From Rana temporaria (Eukaryota; Chordata; Amphibia; Anura; Ranidae), in assembly GCF_905171775.1 (NCBI RefSeq), contig NC_053489.1, positions 250,219,008-250,283,007 of the forward strand: DNA of 64,000 nt, given 5' to 3'. Of this stretch, positions 1 to 11,145 are shown piece by piece (within the stretch, counting starts at the first letter, position 1; every line of letters begins with the position of its first letter). The notes under the pieces were generated by a model that saw only the letters and a list, made by a program, of their open reading frames with translations, was not told the DNA's origin and did not search any database. The position numbers and the translations under genes were made by a program.

Positions 1-106
1 TTTATGGAGCTCATTATTGTGCAGAAAAACATTTCCTGGTGGATAGTAGTTCATATAGTGCCTCTTTATATCATTCATACAGCCTACTTTAACATACCTT
101 CTACAG

Positions 107-615
107 CAGTGGTTCTCAACCTGGGGGTCGGGACCCCCTTGGGGGTCGAATGACAATTTGCCAGGGGGGTCACCGAATCCTGGGCTGTTTCTGAATCCCG
201 CACTGCTCTCCCAGCCTTTTCATGGCTACACAGCAGGGCTGTCCCTGGAGCTTGCGGTGGCCCACCCTTCGCAGCCACCCATTCAGTTCACGGCATTGGT
301 TGGGGGGCAGAGACTAGATGTCAGCTGGCTGGTGGGGAATGTGAAGTAAGAAGGGGCTGGAGGAGACCCTATCTCCTGATTTTGGCATAGGTGTCACTGC
401 TACGGAGACACAGTGAGTACCATAAGGGGTTTTAATATTGTATGAGTGGAAGGGACTGAGGGAGCGCTAAGTATCTGTGGGTTAGGGGTGCAAATTACTT
501 GTATTGCCTTGGATGCTAACAACCCACGTTACAAAAATAATTTTACTGTTAGGGGTCCCCACAACTTGGGAAATTTTATCAAGGGGTCACGGCACTAGAA
601 TGTTGAGAACCACTG
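107..615. mobile_element. hAT-type non-autonomous DNA transposon
   Basis: The left end begins CAGTGGTTCTCAACC and the right end is its inverse, GAGAACCACTG. An exact 8-bp duplication, TTCTACAG, flanks the element at 99-106 and 616-623. An 8-bp duplication with CAGTG termini is the hAT signature. The interior has no transposase-like reading frame, so this is a non-autonomous copy. Confidence 0.9.
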
Positions 616-623
616 TTCTACAG

Positions 624-1280
624 CCTATTTCTGGTCATTGGTAGTCAAGCCCATTCTTTAGTTTCCTGGGTGATAAAGAGAAACAGTGCTAACAGCAGTT
701 GGTTGCAAATTACATGCATTGCCACATTTCTCTAAATAAATACAAAAATAATTAAAGGGTCCTTCCACCCAAAACGAATATTTAAGCTTTTTGGTAAATT
801 TATAGATAAACCACCTGAAATGTCTTCATATCTTCTAAGGACTTAGCTTCACCAATTCCTACATTCTTACATTACATGTACATTGTACATTCAGAGGTAC
901 AAAAGTACCCAAATCACACCCTACCAATTGTGGGAGCCTGCTTTCCTAAAATCTGCCAATGACAAGAAATTGGAAATGCAGGCCCACCCAACACATCCAT
1001 ACCCAGTACAATGCCACTACACATGTAATAGCTATCCTGCTATGCCAGCCCAATCTCTACATCAAATCAATTTGTACCCAATTAAAAACTAAAATAAAAA
1101 TATGCAGCACTATTTCTTTTAGATAAATAAACTATGTGTGCTAAAAAATGAAATTAGTGGCCAGAAGTGTTCTACTCAGTGTACATAACATACTGTATAT
1201 AAAAAGATTCATGTTTACATTAAACTACCATACAGTGAATCCAAACACAAATTAAAGTCTAATAAAATGCAAGTGAAACT
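624..1280. other. V1 cassette far-upstream flank, no gene seen
   Basis: No coding signal is visible. The part near 1025-1085 resembles 11785-11840 in front of V2: both hold a CTATCCTGCTA...CAAATCAATTTG series. This suggests that the duplicated V cassettes extend at least 2 kb upstream of the V genes. Confidence 0.45.
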
Positions 1281-1508
1281 TCTGTGTTCTCCTTTGTAAT
1301 GACAATCCTCCCAGTGTATACACTCAACCACTGGGTCATCAAAGAGAGCTTACCGGTGACAAATGACCCCCAAAAGATGTGGATGGGGGAATCCTCCCCA
1401 TTAAGGTTTTGTGTTCCGACAGCTGGGAGACTACCTCTTCATCAGGATACAAAGGTCAGCTACGCTGGTTTTAGTCGGTGCACTGGTCGAGCGAGGAAAA
1501 TCTTGCAG

Positions 1509-1553
1509 GCTAGTTGTACAGAAGTCAATTGGCAGGTTGACTTCTGTACAACC
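1509..1553. repeat. Short hairpin repeat (about 20-bp arms)
   Basis: The arm GTTGTACAGAAGTCAA is followed after about 8 bp by its inverse complement TTGACTTCTGTACAAC. A second, looser inverted pair (CATACATGGA / TCCATGTATG) lies just downstream at 1560-1622. This looks like part of a foldback repeat, family not recognised. The surrounding 1281-2400 holds no gene I can support. Confidence 0.5.
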
Positions 1554-2406
1554 AGCTTCCCATACATGGATTAAAAGTTGTTCGGTCCCTGCTGAACCGA
1601 CCAAATTTCCATCCATGTATGGCTGGCTTTAGTACATTGTAGATCTCCCTAATAAATAATGCTTTCTATATAAAAGCTGTCTGTAAAAAAGAGATGAGCC
1701 CTTGAGAAATTTGATAAAATAGGCAAGGAGGTGAAAATGCTTTAGTACAATGACCACTCTATCGACTAATTAAGTTGTCTTGGTTAACTGTATAGAAATG
1801 TAGCGCTACCCCCATGAGGGCCACTTGTTGAATCTGTACAACACTGGTTGCCCCGACCTTGCAAGTCCTCCAACACCTCTGACACCCTGGGTTTAGACAT
1901 TTTTAGCAGTAACCAAGACAATTAGAAGCACACACACAAATCGGGAAAAACAGTTGAACTTTGTTTACTGAGGAAATAAAGACATTAAAGTTCAATGACT
2001 TAAAGTGGAGTTTCCATCCCAAATAGTTTTTTTCATTATTGTGCTCATTAGACCTAAAAAATAAAAAAATAACATTTTTCTCATCTGGAAATGCCTGTTG
2101 CTATGCGGTCCCACGAAATCTGCCTTTGTAATTACCTAGTATTCTGACAATCTCCCTCTAATGCTCCTGGGAAATGTGTGTCATCATTTCCCAGGATGCA
2201 GTGCGCTACCCAACTATCACTCCCCATCCAAGACTTCCAGGAAGTAAGTGCTTGTGGGCTTCACAATGCCCACAAGCAAAATGACAACAGTGTGGACATA
2301 GTTTTATAAACTATCCTTTTTGAATATCTATGCGGAGCGGCGGATTGTAAAATAGTAAGTGACCGGATTTATATTATAAAAACGCATGATGAAAGGACAT
2401 ACATTT

Positions 2407-2593
2407 AAATAGAATTTAATGGACCTGCATCAAAAACGATTTTGCCGCGATTTGCGTTTTGCGTTTTTTTTACCTGTTTATAGCTGGTTGTTAAAGGAAA
2501 TGTAAAAAAAAAAAATGATTGGCTAAAAAAAAAACGCAAATCGCTGTAAAATCGCGGCACTTGCGTTTTCGATGCAGGTCCATTGAGTTCTAT
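2407..2593. repeat. Foldback MITE-like element
   Basis: The left arm (AATGGACCTGCATC) and right arm (GATGCAGGTCCATT) are inverse complements, and the interior carries mirrored runs around AAAACGCAAATCG. The size and symmetry fit a foldback DNA element. No target duplication could be fixed with confidence. Confidence 0.6.
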
Positions 2594-2789
2594 TGCATGC
2601 AAAACGCTGCTTTTTGCAGGAAAAAAAGTCCCTGACCCTTTCCAAAAACGCAGAGGCACAAAAAAGCATTGATGTGAACATGTTCCATAGGAAACCATGT
2701 TAAAAAATGTCCCTGCATTTCTGAAAAATGCATCAAAAAAAGCATTAGTGTGAATGGAGCCTAATAGCAGCAGATAATAACCGATGGCA

Positions 2790-3500
2790 GAATATATAGT
2801 GGAAGTTATATTTTAGTTAATTTTAATATCAAGCGATAAAATAAAATCCAAAGTGGTACATTATTTACACAGCATATAGAGGGGTTATAGTACTGACAAA
2901 TAAAAATGTTTCAATAAAAGACAGTTCTACTAATAATGTCATTATTGTTCAGGTGAACGCTCAATAGAATGTAACTATTCTTCATGCCTGTCTGAATGAT
3001 GTAATGCTGTATATAATTCTTTATGAGAAGCACTGTGTGGAAATATGTCACATGTTTGTACCAGTTCACAAAGTTGGTAAATATAATGATTTTTTTATTT
3101 ATTTTTAATAAGTTTAAACGTTTAAGTTTATGAATTTGTGTTTATTTTACTGTTTTAGATACATTTTTTCTTTTACTAACAAACATTTTTACAGGGTATT
3201 GGAAGAGGGCTATTAACAGAAAAAATAGCAGTAAAAATTGTTTGGTAAAAAGAAAAAAAAAAGCCTAATGTTCCACCTGCTGGATGCAAGTGGTGAATTT
3301 TAATTTGCAAGATTTGATTCATATACCTAACTAAAAAAATGTAAGTATTTTCTAAAAAAAATATAAAAAAATATATTTTTATGGGTATTTTCAGCTGATT
3401 CCTATGAGATTAAAAAATTGCAGTGACATGGCTAAAACAAAGATCCTTATCCTGGTATGTTAGCTTTGTGAATTGAGTCTTATTTATAAGCCTACCAGTT
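2790..3500 (+). other. V1 cassette upstream flank
   Basis: This stretch aligns by eye with DNA in front of V3 (22310-22360, 23352-23470, 24720-25090), V2 (12240-12396, 16698-16740) and V4 (33020-33200). Shared tracts include AAAGTGGTACAT, the GCAGTAAAA...TTTGGTAAAAAGAAAAAA run and TGATTCATATACC. It shows that the V genes were copied as large cassettes. No exon is visible. Confidence 0.65.
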
Positions 3501-3655
3501 CCTGTCCTCATACAACATGTGGGTGTGTTGATGTCGGTGATGTTTGTGTTGCTGTCACGTCCTTCCCACATTACTATACATCAAGGAGCTCAGAAGGATC
3601 CTCACTGGTACACATCAGTCACACAGCAATCTTGTATGTTGTACATTCAGAGACA
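3501..3655 (+). promoter_or_regulatory. Near-invariant block upstream of V1 leader (promoter/5'UTR candidate)
   Basis: This 155-bp block starts CCTGTCCTCATACAACATGT and ends at the V1 leader ATG. It is almost identical in all six V cassettes, while introns and V exons differ more. Its position suggests proximal promoter plus 5'UTR. V1 has CACGTCC where most copies have CACATCC. No clear TATA box is visible. The frame is open into the leader but has no upstream ATG in this copy. Confidence 0.6.
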
Positions 3656-4151
3656 ATGGTCACCTTTATCCCATCGGTATTACTTACCTCCTTGCTGATA
3701 CTTTATTTATCAGGTAAGTATGATGCACTCATATGTCGGTTATATATATTTTTCATCATTTTAGTGTTAAAATTTGAAAAAGAAAATGTTAAAATAAAAA
3801 AATGTTAAACCAAAATATATTTATTTTTGGTTTCAGGTTATGTCCAGGGAAATACTATAAACTCAGCAGATCAGCATCTTTATAGTGAAATTGGGGAAAC
3901 AATAACACTCTCCTGTACATATTCCTCCAGTAGCAGTGGTCCATATTTGTTCTGGTATCGTCAGTATCCTCATCAGATGCAGTATATTCTTCTCCGTGGA
4001 GCTAAAACTCAAGCTAGCTTAAAGCTTAATAACATAGAACTGGAGCCTGGAAAGTTCCAATCAGAGACCAACAATTCTCATACAACATTAACCATCCATG
4101 GCCTGTCAGTGTCAGATTCAGCCGTGTACCTGTGTGCTCTGAGTGATGGTG
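3656..4151 (+). CDS. TRAV: T-cell receptor alpha/delta-type V gene, V1 (leader + V exon)
   Basis: This gene encodes the variable domain of a TCR alpha or delta chain, joined by RAG recombination to a J (or D-J) segment and displayed at the T-cell surface. The leader exon is 3656-3713 (hydrophobic, MVTFIPSV start) with donor GTAAGTA at 3714. The intron is 3714-3836 and ends in TTTCAG. The V exon is 3837-4151. Counting from the joint codon, it has Cys27, Trp40 in FWYRQYPHQ and Cys100 in DSAVYLCALSDG, all hallmarks of a V domain. The frame is intact. V1 is the most diverged of the six: its CDR1/CDR2 differ and NSTDQ is replaced by NSADQ, losing a glycosylation sequon. Alpha versus delta use cannot be decided here. 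Confidence 0.9.
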
Positions 4152-4190
4152 CACAGTGCTACAGAAGAGTTCAGGTTCAATATTAAAACC
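4152..4190 (+). promoter_or_regulatory. 23-RSS of V1
   Basis: The consensus heptamer CACAGTG (4152-4158) is followed by a 23-bp spacer and the nonamer ATTAAAACC (4182-4190), which matches ACAAAAACC at 7 of 9 positions. A 23-bp spacer 3' of V is what TCR V segments carry. The nonamer is closer to consensus than those of the other five copies. Confidence 0.92.
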
Positions 4191-4504
4191 CTCTGTGCAC
4201 CAGAACTCTTTTACCAACAGGTGGCGCTGCTGTTTCATGTTTCTGTGTGGTTATGCATTACGGTGTATATTATAGAAGTACAACCTAATTGTACTTTAAT
4301 CCATGAAGATTTTACCCCCTTTATGGCCAGGCCATTTTTACCTGGTAATTGCACAGACATGCAATGTTGTTTGCGAACAATATTTACATATTTTGATCTT
4401 TTGCAATATAAACAAAAAAACAAATACGTTATACTTTCTGCTTTAAAACACATCCAATAAAAAATAAAATGTCTTCTTAAATTTTGGCTAAAATGTTTTC
4501 TGCT

Positions 4505-4674
4505 TAGGGTTGCCACCTCATCCCTTTAAACCCAAACACATATGAAGTACACAGATTCTATGGCTAATTTAATGCACATAAGGCACTAAGTGAGTTTAAT
4601 TAGGGCCTTAATCAGCTGCAGAATCTGTGTAATTCTTATGTGTTCTGCTTTAAAGGGATGAGGTGGCAGCCCTA
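4505..4674. mobile_element. hAT-like foldback MITE
   Basis: The ends TAGGGTTGCCACCTCATCCC and its inverse GGGATGAGGTGGCAGCCCTA enclose mirrored sequence (TACACAGATTCT / AGAATCTGTGTA). The flanks TTTCTGCT and ATTCTGCT match at 7 of 8 positions, as expected of a hAT target duplication. Confidence 0.8.
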
Positions 4675-4682
4675 ATTCTGCT

Positions 4683-5186
4683 ACATGTGTTTGTTAAATA
4701 AAAATCCGGATAAGTGTATATTGATTGGTTTGTGTGAACGTAATAGCATCTACAAACTATGGTAAAGTTACTGGATTTTTTTTTTTATACTAGTAATGGC
4801 AGCGATCAGTGTCTTATGGTGGGACTGTGACAGTGCAGCGGGCAATCTGATGCTGGGGGAAACTGACTAATTGCCACTGACAGCCACAATATAGTGATCA
4901 GTGCTAAAAATATACACTGTCACTGTACTAATGACACTGGCTGGGAAGGTGTTAACATTTAGGGCAATCAGCTGAGGGGGCTATCTGGGACCGCAATGTC
5001 TTCACTCTTGCACCTCTAGTTTTTCTGCCCCCGGGGCAGACCCCTTTCACAGGGGGTCCCCTCCTGAAGGTCTGGACCTAGGAACACTGCACTTTGCTGC
5101 CAGGCCTCAGACTACTATTGGGCTCTCCCTCCACCTTCTGGACACACAGCTGCGACCTCTGTGACAACTGGGATTTCTCAAGGAAC
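4683..5186. other. Unassigned intergenic stretch
   Basis: I see no reading frame, RNA gene or recognisable repeat ends here. It is ordinary intergenic DNA downstream of V1. Confidence 0.4.
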
Positions 5187-5189
5187 AAT

Positions 5190-5757
5190 GGGCCTAATCC
5201 TCAAAAACCCGGCGCAACGTAACTTTTTCCATTTAAGTTACACCGCCGCAAAATCTCTAAGTGCCCGATCCACAAAGCACTTACCTAGAAATTTTGAGCG
5301 GTGTAACTTAAATCCGGCTGGCGCAAGGCGTTCCTAATTTAATGGGGCAAGTCCCATTTAAATTAGGCGCGCTCCCGCGCCGGACGTACTGCGCATGCTC
5401 CCGACGTCATTTTCCGGACGTGCTTTGCGCGGTTTTACGGTGCGCCAGGTTTTGAGAATCAAAAGTAAAAAAAAAAAATACGAGTTGCGGCGGGAAAAAA
5501 AAATTTGAAAAAAAAAAGACAGCGACGCGGGATAGAAGGGTCTACTTTTACAAGGCCTAAACAGTTTAGGCCTTGTAAAAGCAGCCCTAATATTGCGACG
5601 GCAAACTAATACTTACGGAGAAAAAGTCCCTTACACATGTCGGATCTTCTCCCTATCTATGTGAAACTGATTCTGTGGATCAGTTCCATAGATAGAAACA
5701 GGGATACGACAGCGTATCAGTAGATACGCCGGCGTATCCCTTTTGAGGATCAGGCCC
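5190..5757. mobile_element. MITE with GGGCCTAATCC-type ends, 3-bp target duplication
   Basis: The ends GGGCCTAATCCTCAAAA and TTTTGAGGATCAGGCCC are inverse complements, flanked by AAT on both sides. The interior is CpG-rich and matches the element at 38343-39046 in opposite orientation, for example GCGCCGGACGTACTGCGCATG. No transposase is visible. The superfamily is uncertain; a 3-bp duplication would fit PIF/Harbinger. Confidence 0.8.
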
Positions 5758-6030
5758 AATATTCCTCTAAAGATCCCACTCAATTGGTATAGTGGTACAG
5801 CACCACCTACTGAATGGAGGCCAAATTTTACCCGCCTACATGTGCATAATTGCAGCCACTCAGCCTGTACAAGCAATGACTAGCTGACAGCGGACAAAAC
5901 TGAAGTGATTACCTGTGGACAGACAATTGTCCCTGGATGCTCCCAGAATGCAAAATTAAAGAAATTACATTAATATTCAATTTTTTTTTCTTTTTTGAAG
6001 AGGTGTGATTTACGTACATACATATTTATA

Positions 6031-7203
6031 CAGTGCCTTGAAAAAATATTTATACCTCTTGACATTTTCCACATTTTGTCATATTACAACCAAAAACGTC
6101 AATGGGCCAGATTCTCGTACAGAGGCGTATCTTTGCAGCGGCGTAACGTATCCGATTTACGTTACGCCTCCGCAACTTAGACGGGCAAGTGCTGTATTCT
6201 CAAAGCACTTGCTTCGTAAGTTGCGGCGGCGTAGGGTAAATCGGCCGGCGTAAGCCCGCCAAATTCAAATTGTGAAGAGGTGGGTGTGTGTTATGTAAAA
6301 TAACCATGACCCGACGTGATTGACGTTTTTCACTTACGGCGCATGCGCCGTCCGTGGAATATCCCAGTGTGCTTTGCGTCAAAGTATGCCGCAAGGACGT
6401 ATTGGTTTCGACGTGTACGTAAATGACGTCCAGCCCCATTCACGGACGACTTACGCAAACGACGTAAAAATTTTAAATTTTGTCGTGGAAACGACGGCCA
6501 TACTTAACATTGGTACACCGCATATAAGCCTCATATAGCAGGGGCAACTTTACGCCGGGAAAAGCCTAACGTAAACGGCGTATCTGTACTGCGTCGGCCG
6601 GGCGTACATTAGTGAATTTGCGTATCTAGATGATTTACATATTTCTAAGCGTAAATCAGCGTACACGCCCCTAGCGGCCAGCGTAAATATGCAGTTACGA
6701 TCCGACAGCGTAAGAGACTTACGCTGGTTGGATGTAATAGAAATTGATGCGTAACTGATTCTAAGATACAGGCGCATAGATACGACGGCTCGGATTCGGA
6801 CTTACGACGGCATACATGGCGCTACGCCGTTGTAAGTCATTTGAAAATCTGGGCCAATGTATTTTATTGGGATTTTATGTGATAGACCAACACAAAGTGT
6901 GGAAGGAAAATGATAAATGGTTTTATAAATGTTTTACAAATAAATATGTAAATATGTGAAAAGTGTGGCGTGCGTTTGTATTTAGCCCCCCTAAATCAAT
7001 TCTTTGTAGAACCAGCTTTTGCTTCAATTACAGCTGCAAGTCTGTTTGGGGATGTCTCTACCAGCTTTGCACATTCAGAGAGTATGTGCCACTTTGTGTT
7101 TGTCCATAACATAAAATCCCAATAAAATACATTTATCTTTTTGGTTGTAACATGACAAAATGTGGAAAATTTAAAGGGGTGTGAATACTTTTTTAAGGCA
7201 CTG
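6031..7203. mobile_element. Tc1/mariner-type non-autonomous element (host of a nested MITE)
   Basis: The left end CAGTGCCTTGAAAAAATATT and right end AAGGCACTG are inverted and flanked by TA. Long subterminal inverted repeats include TTTCCACATTTTGTCAT and TTGGGATTTTATG, mirrored near 7100-7170. These features fit Tc1/mariner. The copy is split at 6104-6855 by another MITE and has no transposase frame. Confidence 0.8.
6104..6855. mobile_element. GGGCCAGATTC-end MITE nested in a Tc1-type element
   Basis: The ends GGGCCAGATTCTCGTA and AAAATCTGGGCC are inverse complements, with AAT duplicated on both sides. Removing the element rejoins the conserved host sequence AACGTC/AATGTATTTTATTGGG. The interior is rich in CGTA and GCGT motifs and closely resembles the copies at 16795, 39193 and 54981. 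Confidence 0.85.
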
Positions 7204-7642
7204 TATACATATCAGTAATACTGACCAGTAAAACACTGTTTTGTTTTTTTACGGATCTGAGCGTGGCAATAGTTTACTGACATTACTGTACATGGTCACA
7301 TAGTAAAAACAATGGGGGTAGTGGCGCTGAAATTGGTATGAGAGGTAATATTTCCGTTAAATGAAAGTCCTTTTATGATATTATAACGTGTGTGCCACAC
7401 AGTAGGGGTAGGAGAAGTTGGAATGGGGAATGGAAAAAATGGGAAAAAGTCCTATAGATTAAAATGGTACAGAGTCCGTGTTCCAGGGCAAGCCTCCAGG
7501 GGGAAGATGAGAGCAAGCTCCAATCTTTCTTCTCTTATGGTCACATAGTAAACAATGGTCTTTATTTCAATCAGTACAAAATAAATATTTGAACACTGAA
7601 AAAGTTTGCATTCTTGGCATCTGTGTGCAAAATCCCTTAGGT

Positions 7643-7758
7643 CAGGGGTGCTCAACTTGTGGCCCTCGAAGCCCTCTGATGTGGCCCTCAACCTCAAACC
7701 AGGGAAGTGCTTGCCCGGGGTTGACAACCTGTTGATTGCGAACTGGCCTTGCTGACCC
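7643..7758. mobile_element. Left part of an older hAT-like element
   Basis: The start CAGGGGTGCTCAACTTGTGG resembles hAT termini and is very like the end of the MITE at 31483. Its continuation after the nested element at 7759-8634 begins near 8643, but I could not find a clean right terminus. Confidence 0.5.
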
Positions 7759-8634
7759 CAGTGTCATCTTAAGAGCATTATAGGCCCCCGGGCAATACAG
7801 TGCACTGGGGCCCTGTCTACACAATCACACATGAGAATTTATTGACAAAAATCATAAAATTTACTGGCAAAACCACATTTTTTACTGCCACTGCAAAAAA
7901 AGTACCTAAAATTACAGTTTTCAGTGCCGAACAATGCAAATGTCAGTATTTAAACTATAAACATATAGCTAGTGCTATTAGCAATGTGTTTTAAGTTAAA
8001 CAAAAGTAAAAAAAAAAAATGTCTTCATTGACATGAAGGTCAGGTTACTATAACCCAGACAGTTTTCTCTTACATCAGAGTCTGCAGGATTCCTCCTTAC
8101 CGTGAAAGAGAACTCTTATGTAAAGGGGAACGCTGCAGATTATGATCTAAGGGGGGAACTCTGATGTGGAGGGGGGCTCTGCTGACCAGAGACCACCTTA
8201 TATCAGAGTCCACTGCTTTCTCTTTCCCACTTACATCAGGGTCCGCAGACTGAGTTCCCTCTTGCATTGTAAGGGGGAATCCTGCAGACTCTGATGTAAA
8301 GGGGAACTCTGATGTGGGGGGCACTTTGGTGACCAGACGCCACCTTCCGTAGAGTAAATACACTAAAGTAAGGGGGGTCACTAATATAGGAGGGGGAACC
8401 TTTATATCAGTGCCCCCTTACATTTTTGCATTCACTCCCCCCTTACATCAGCAACCCCCCGCACTCGTGGAGGACCGGATCTTCTCTATGATTTCTGCAA
8501 ACTGGGCATGGGCAGTTCTAACTCGTCACTCTCCACAATTTTTTACTGGGGTTGCTGGGCAGCCGGTGGGGCCCCCCAGGCACGCGGGGCCCCCGGGCAA
8601 CTGCCCAGCGTGCCCAATGGAAAAGATGGCCCTG
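7759..8634. mobile_element. hAT-type element, non-autonomous
   Basis: The left end is CAGTGTCATCTTAAGAGCA and the right end, read inversely, is CAGGGCCATCTTTTCC. An exact 8-bp duplication GCTGACCC lies at 7751-7758 and 8635-8642. The interior (8050-8400) carries repeated GATGTAAAGGGG / CTCTGATGT motifs that recur at 32690-33020 and 49145-49210. No transposase frame is seen. Confidence 0.85.
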
Positions 8635-9367
8635 GCTGACCCACCATTCCAGAGCATCAGAGTGTGTCAAGCCTCCTCTGTGGCACTGGCTCCTCTCCCA
8701 GGTTACATAGTTATAGTTACATAGTAGGTGAGGTTGAAAAAAGACCACCAAGTCCAAACTGTGTATGTGCTTTTATGTCAGTATTACATTGTATATCCCA
8801 GTATGTTGTGATCATTTAGGTGCCTATCTAATAGTTTTTTTTAAATGATTCATAATCCCAGCTGAAACCACTGCCTGTGGAAGAGAATTCCACATCCTTA
8901 CTGCTCTTACAGTAAAGAACCCTTTACGCAGTTTAAGGTTAAACCGCTTCTGTTATTATTTTAGCGAATGGCCACTTGTCTTTTTAAATTCCCTTTTGTA
9001 GGGTCACCAGTATGGAATTTGTACATTGAAATCATATCCCCACTCAACCGTCTCCTCTACAGAGAGAATAAGTTCAGTCCTCGTAACCTTTCCTTATAAC
9101 TAAGGTCCTCCAGTCCATTAATTAGCTTTGTTGCCCTTCTATGGACTCTCTACATTTCCAGTACATCCTTCCTGGGGATTAGTGCCCAGAACTGGTTGGC
9201 ATACTCTAGGTGCGGCCGGACCAGAGTCTTGTAGAGTGGAAGAATTATTGTTTTATCTCTGAAGTTAATCCCCTTTTTAATGCATGCCTATATTCTGCTT
9301 TGCTTGCAGCAGCTTGGCATTGCATGCCATCTCTGAGCCTATCATCTACTAGGAACCCCAGGTCCTT

Positions 9368-9724
9368 CTATATCCTAGATTCCCACAGAGGTTCACCCCC
9401 TAGTGAGTAGATTGCATTCATATTTTTGCCACCCAAATACATTATTTTACATTTTTCTACATTGAACCTCATTTGCCATGTAGTTGCCCACCACATCAAT
9501 TTGTTCAGATCTTCTTGTAAGGTTTCCACATCCTGCGGAGAAATTATTGCCCTGCTTAGCTTAGTATTGTCCACAAATACTGAGATAGAGCTGTTTATTT
9601 CATCCTCCAAATCATTTATGAATACATTAAATATAATTGGTCCCAGGACAGAAGCCTGGGGGACACTGCTTTCCACACAGACCATTCCCAGCATTCCCCA
9701 TTTATCACTACCCTCTGAACTCAC
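9368..9724 (-). pseudogene. CR1-type reverse transcriptase fragment
   Basis: The translated block contains the RT landmarks VPQASVLGPIIFNVFINDL and, further on, FVDNTKLS in place of the usual FADDTKL, so one catalytic aspartate position is altered. It continues with CR1-like LMWWATTWQMRFNVEKCK. It is only 118 codons of what would be a much longer polymerase and lies inside the decayed LINE. Confidence 0.75.
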
Positions 9725-10759
9725 CCCTGTAGCCAGTTGTCAATCCATGTACTCACCCTATGGTCTACACCAACAGACCTTAGTTTGTACAGTAAATGTT
9801 AATGAGGAACTATATCAAATGCCTTTGCAAAATCTATGGACCTTCCTTTATCTAGATGGCAGTTCACCTCCTCATAGAAGGTTAATAGATTGGTTTGGCA
9901 AGAACGATTCTTCATGAATCCATGCTGATTACTGCTGATACCGTTGTCATTACTAAAATCTTGTATATTAGTTCCCTATCATCCCTTCCAAGAGCTTGCA
10001 TATTATTGATGTTAGGCTAAATGGTCTATATTTCCCAGGGACGTATCTTGGCCCTTTTTTAAATATTGGAGCTATATTGGCTTTACTCCAATCAGCTGGT
10101 ACAATTCCAGTCAGTGGACTGTTCGTAAAAAAATAAGGAACAATGGTCTGGCAATTACTTGACTGAGTTCCTTAAGGACCCTCAGGTGCAAGCCATATGG
10201 TCCAGATGACTAAGTCTATTTCTAATTCTATCCTCTGTTAGCCATGAGGGTGCTTCCTGTGACGTGTCATGAGGATAAACTTTGCAGTTTTGGTTACTGA
10301 AGCCCCCCGTTTCCACCTTCTCCCTTGCTCCCTTAGTGATGTTGTCTCTCACATTCACTTGTAAATCATTTTTGATATACAGGCATACCCCCCCCTATTT
10401 ACCCTCTCTATCCCTGCGATACAGGGAATACCCACGAATGGTTGCCAGCCAATCATGAGAGCTGTTGAACCAAGTCTCTGAAATTCCTACAAAATCGAAA
10501 ATTCTCCTCGCACAACAGTAGCTCTAGTTCTCCCATCTTGTCTGCCAGACTCCTAGCATTGTCGAACATGCCACGTAGTTTAGACAGGTCACATACTATC
10601 TTCTTATTGGGTGTTCTGAGGTTGCAAATAGGGCTTGTTACTGTACATATCTCAGTTTAGGTGGTTTAGTCAACCTACCACTAATGCCCCCAATCCTACC
10701 CTCTGGGATTTTCTTCTGCCTGTCCCTACCTCTGGCCCCCCTTTTAGTTTAAAAGCCCC

Positions 10760-11141
10760 TCTAACTTGTTGGCCATCTTCACTCCCAGCTGATCTGCACC
10801 TTCCCCATTTAGGTGCATTCCATTCCTGCTAAAGAGCTGGTAACCAACTGAGAAGTTAGCCCAGTTATCCAGGAACCCAAACCCCTCCTTTCTACACCAG
10901 TTCCTCAGCCACTTGTTTACTTCCCCCTAATCTCCCTCTGTCTTTCTGGTGTGGCTGGAGGTACCTGTAGTGTTTTTGAGAATACTACCTTGGAGGTAAT
11001 TTTCCTCAATTTAGCTCCTAAGTGCCTAAAGTCGTTTTTTAGGACACTCCATCTTCCTCTGACTTTGTCATTGGTGCCAACATTCACCATGATAGCCGGG
11101 TGAAGTGATACCAAGTGAACTTCACCTGGGTCCTGGGTCAC
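10760..11141 (-). pseudogene. CR1-type ORF1 esterase (SGNH-like) remnant
   Basis: The minus-strand translation reads IMVNVGTNDKVRGRW followed by VLKNDFRHLG, the GTND block of the SGNH-hydrolase domain found in CR1 ORF1. Downstream, in another frame, come GFLDNWANFS and NGMHLNGEGADQLG, which carry the expected late histidine block. A frameshift separates the halves, so it is a remnant. Confidence 0.7.
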
Positions 11142-11145
11142 CAGA

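Larger units (their letters stand above)
8701..11145 (-). mobile_element. Degraded CR1-like LINE, minus strand
   Basis: Read on the minus strand, the order is: an esterase-like ORF1 tail (about 11141-10760), endonuclease remnants (about 10600-10150), a reverse-transcriptase block (9724-9368), then a 3' region ending at 8701-8730 in ACTATGTAAC-type repeats. That order and tail are typical of CR1-group elements. Many stops and an apparent deletion between endonuclease and RT make it an old, inactive copy. Confidence 0.75.
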
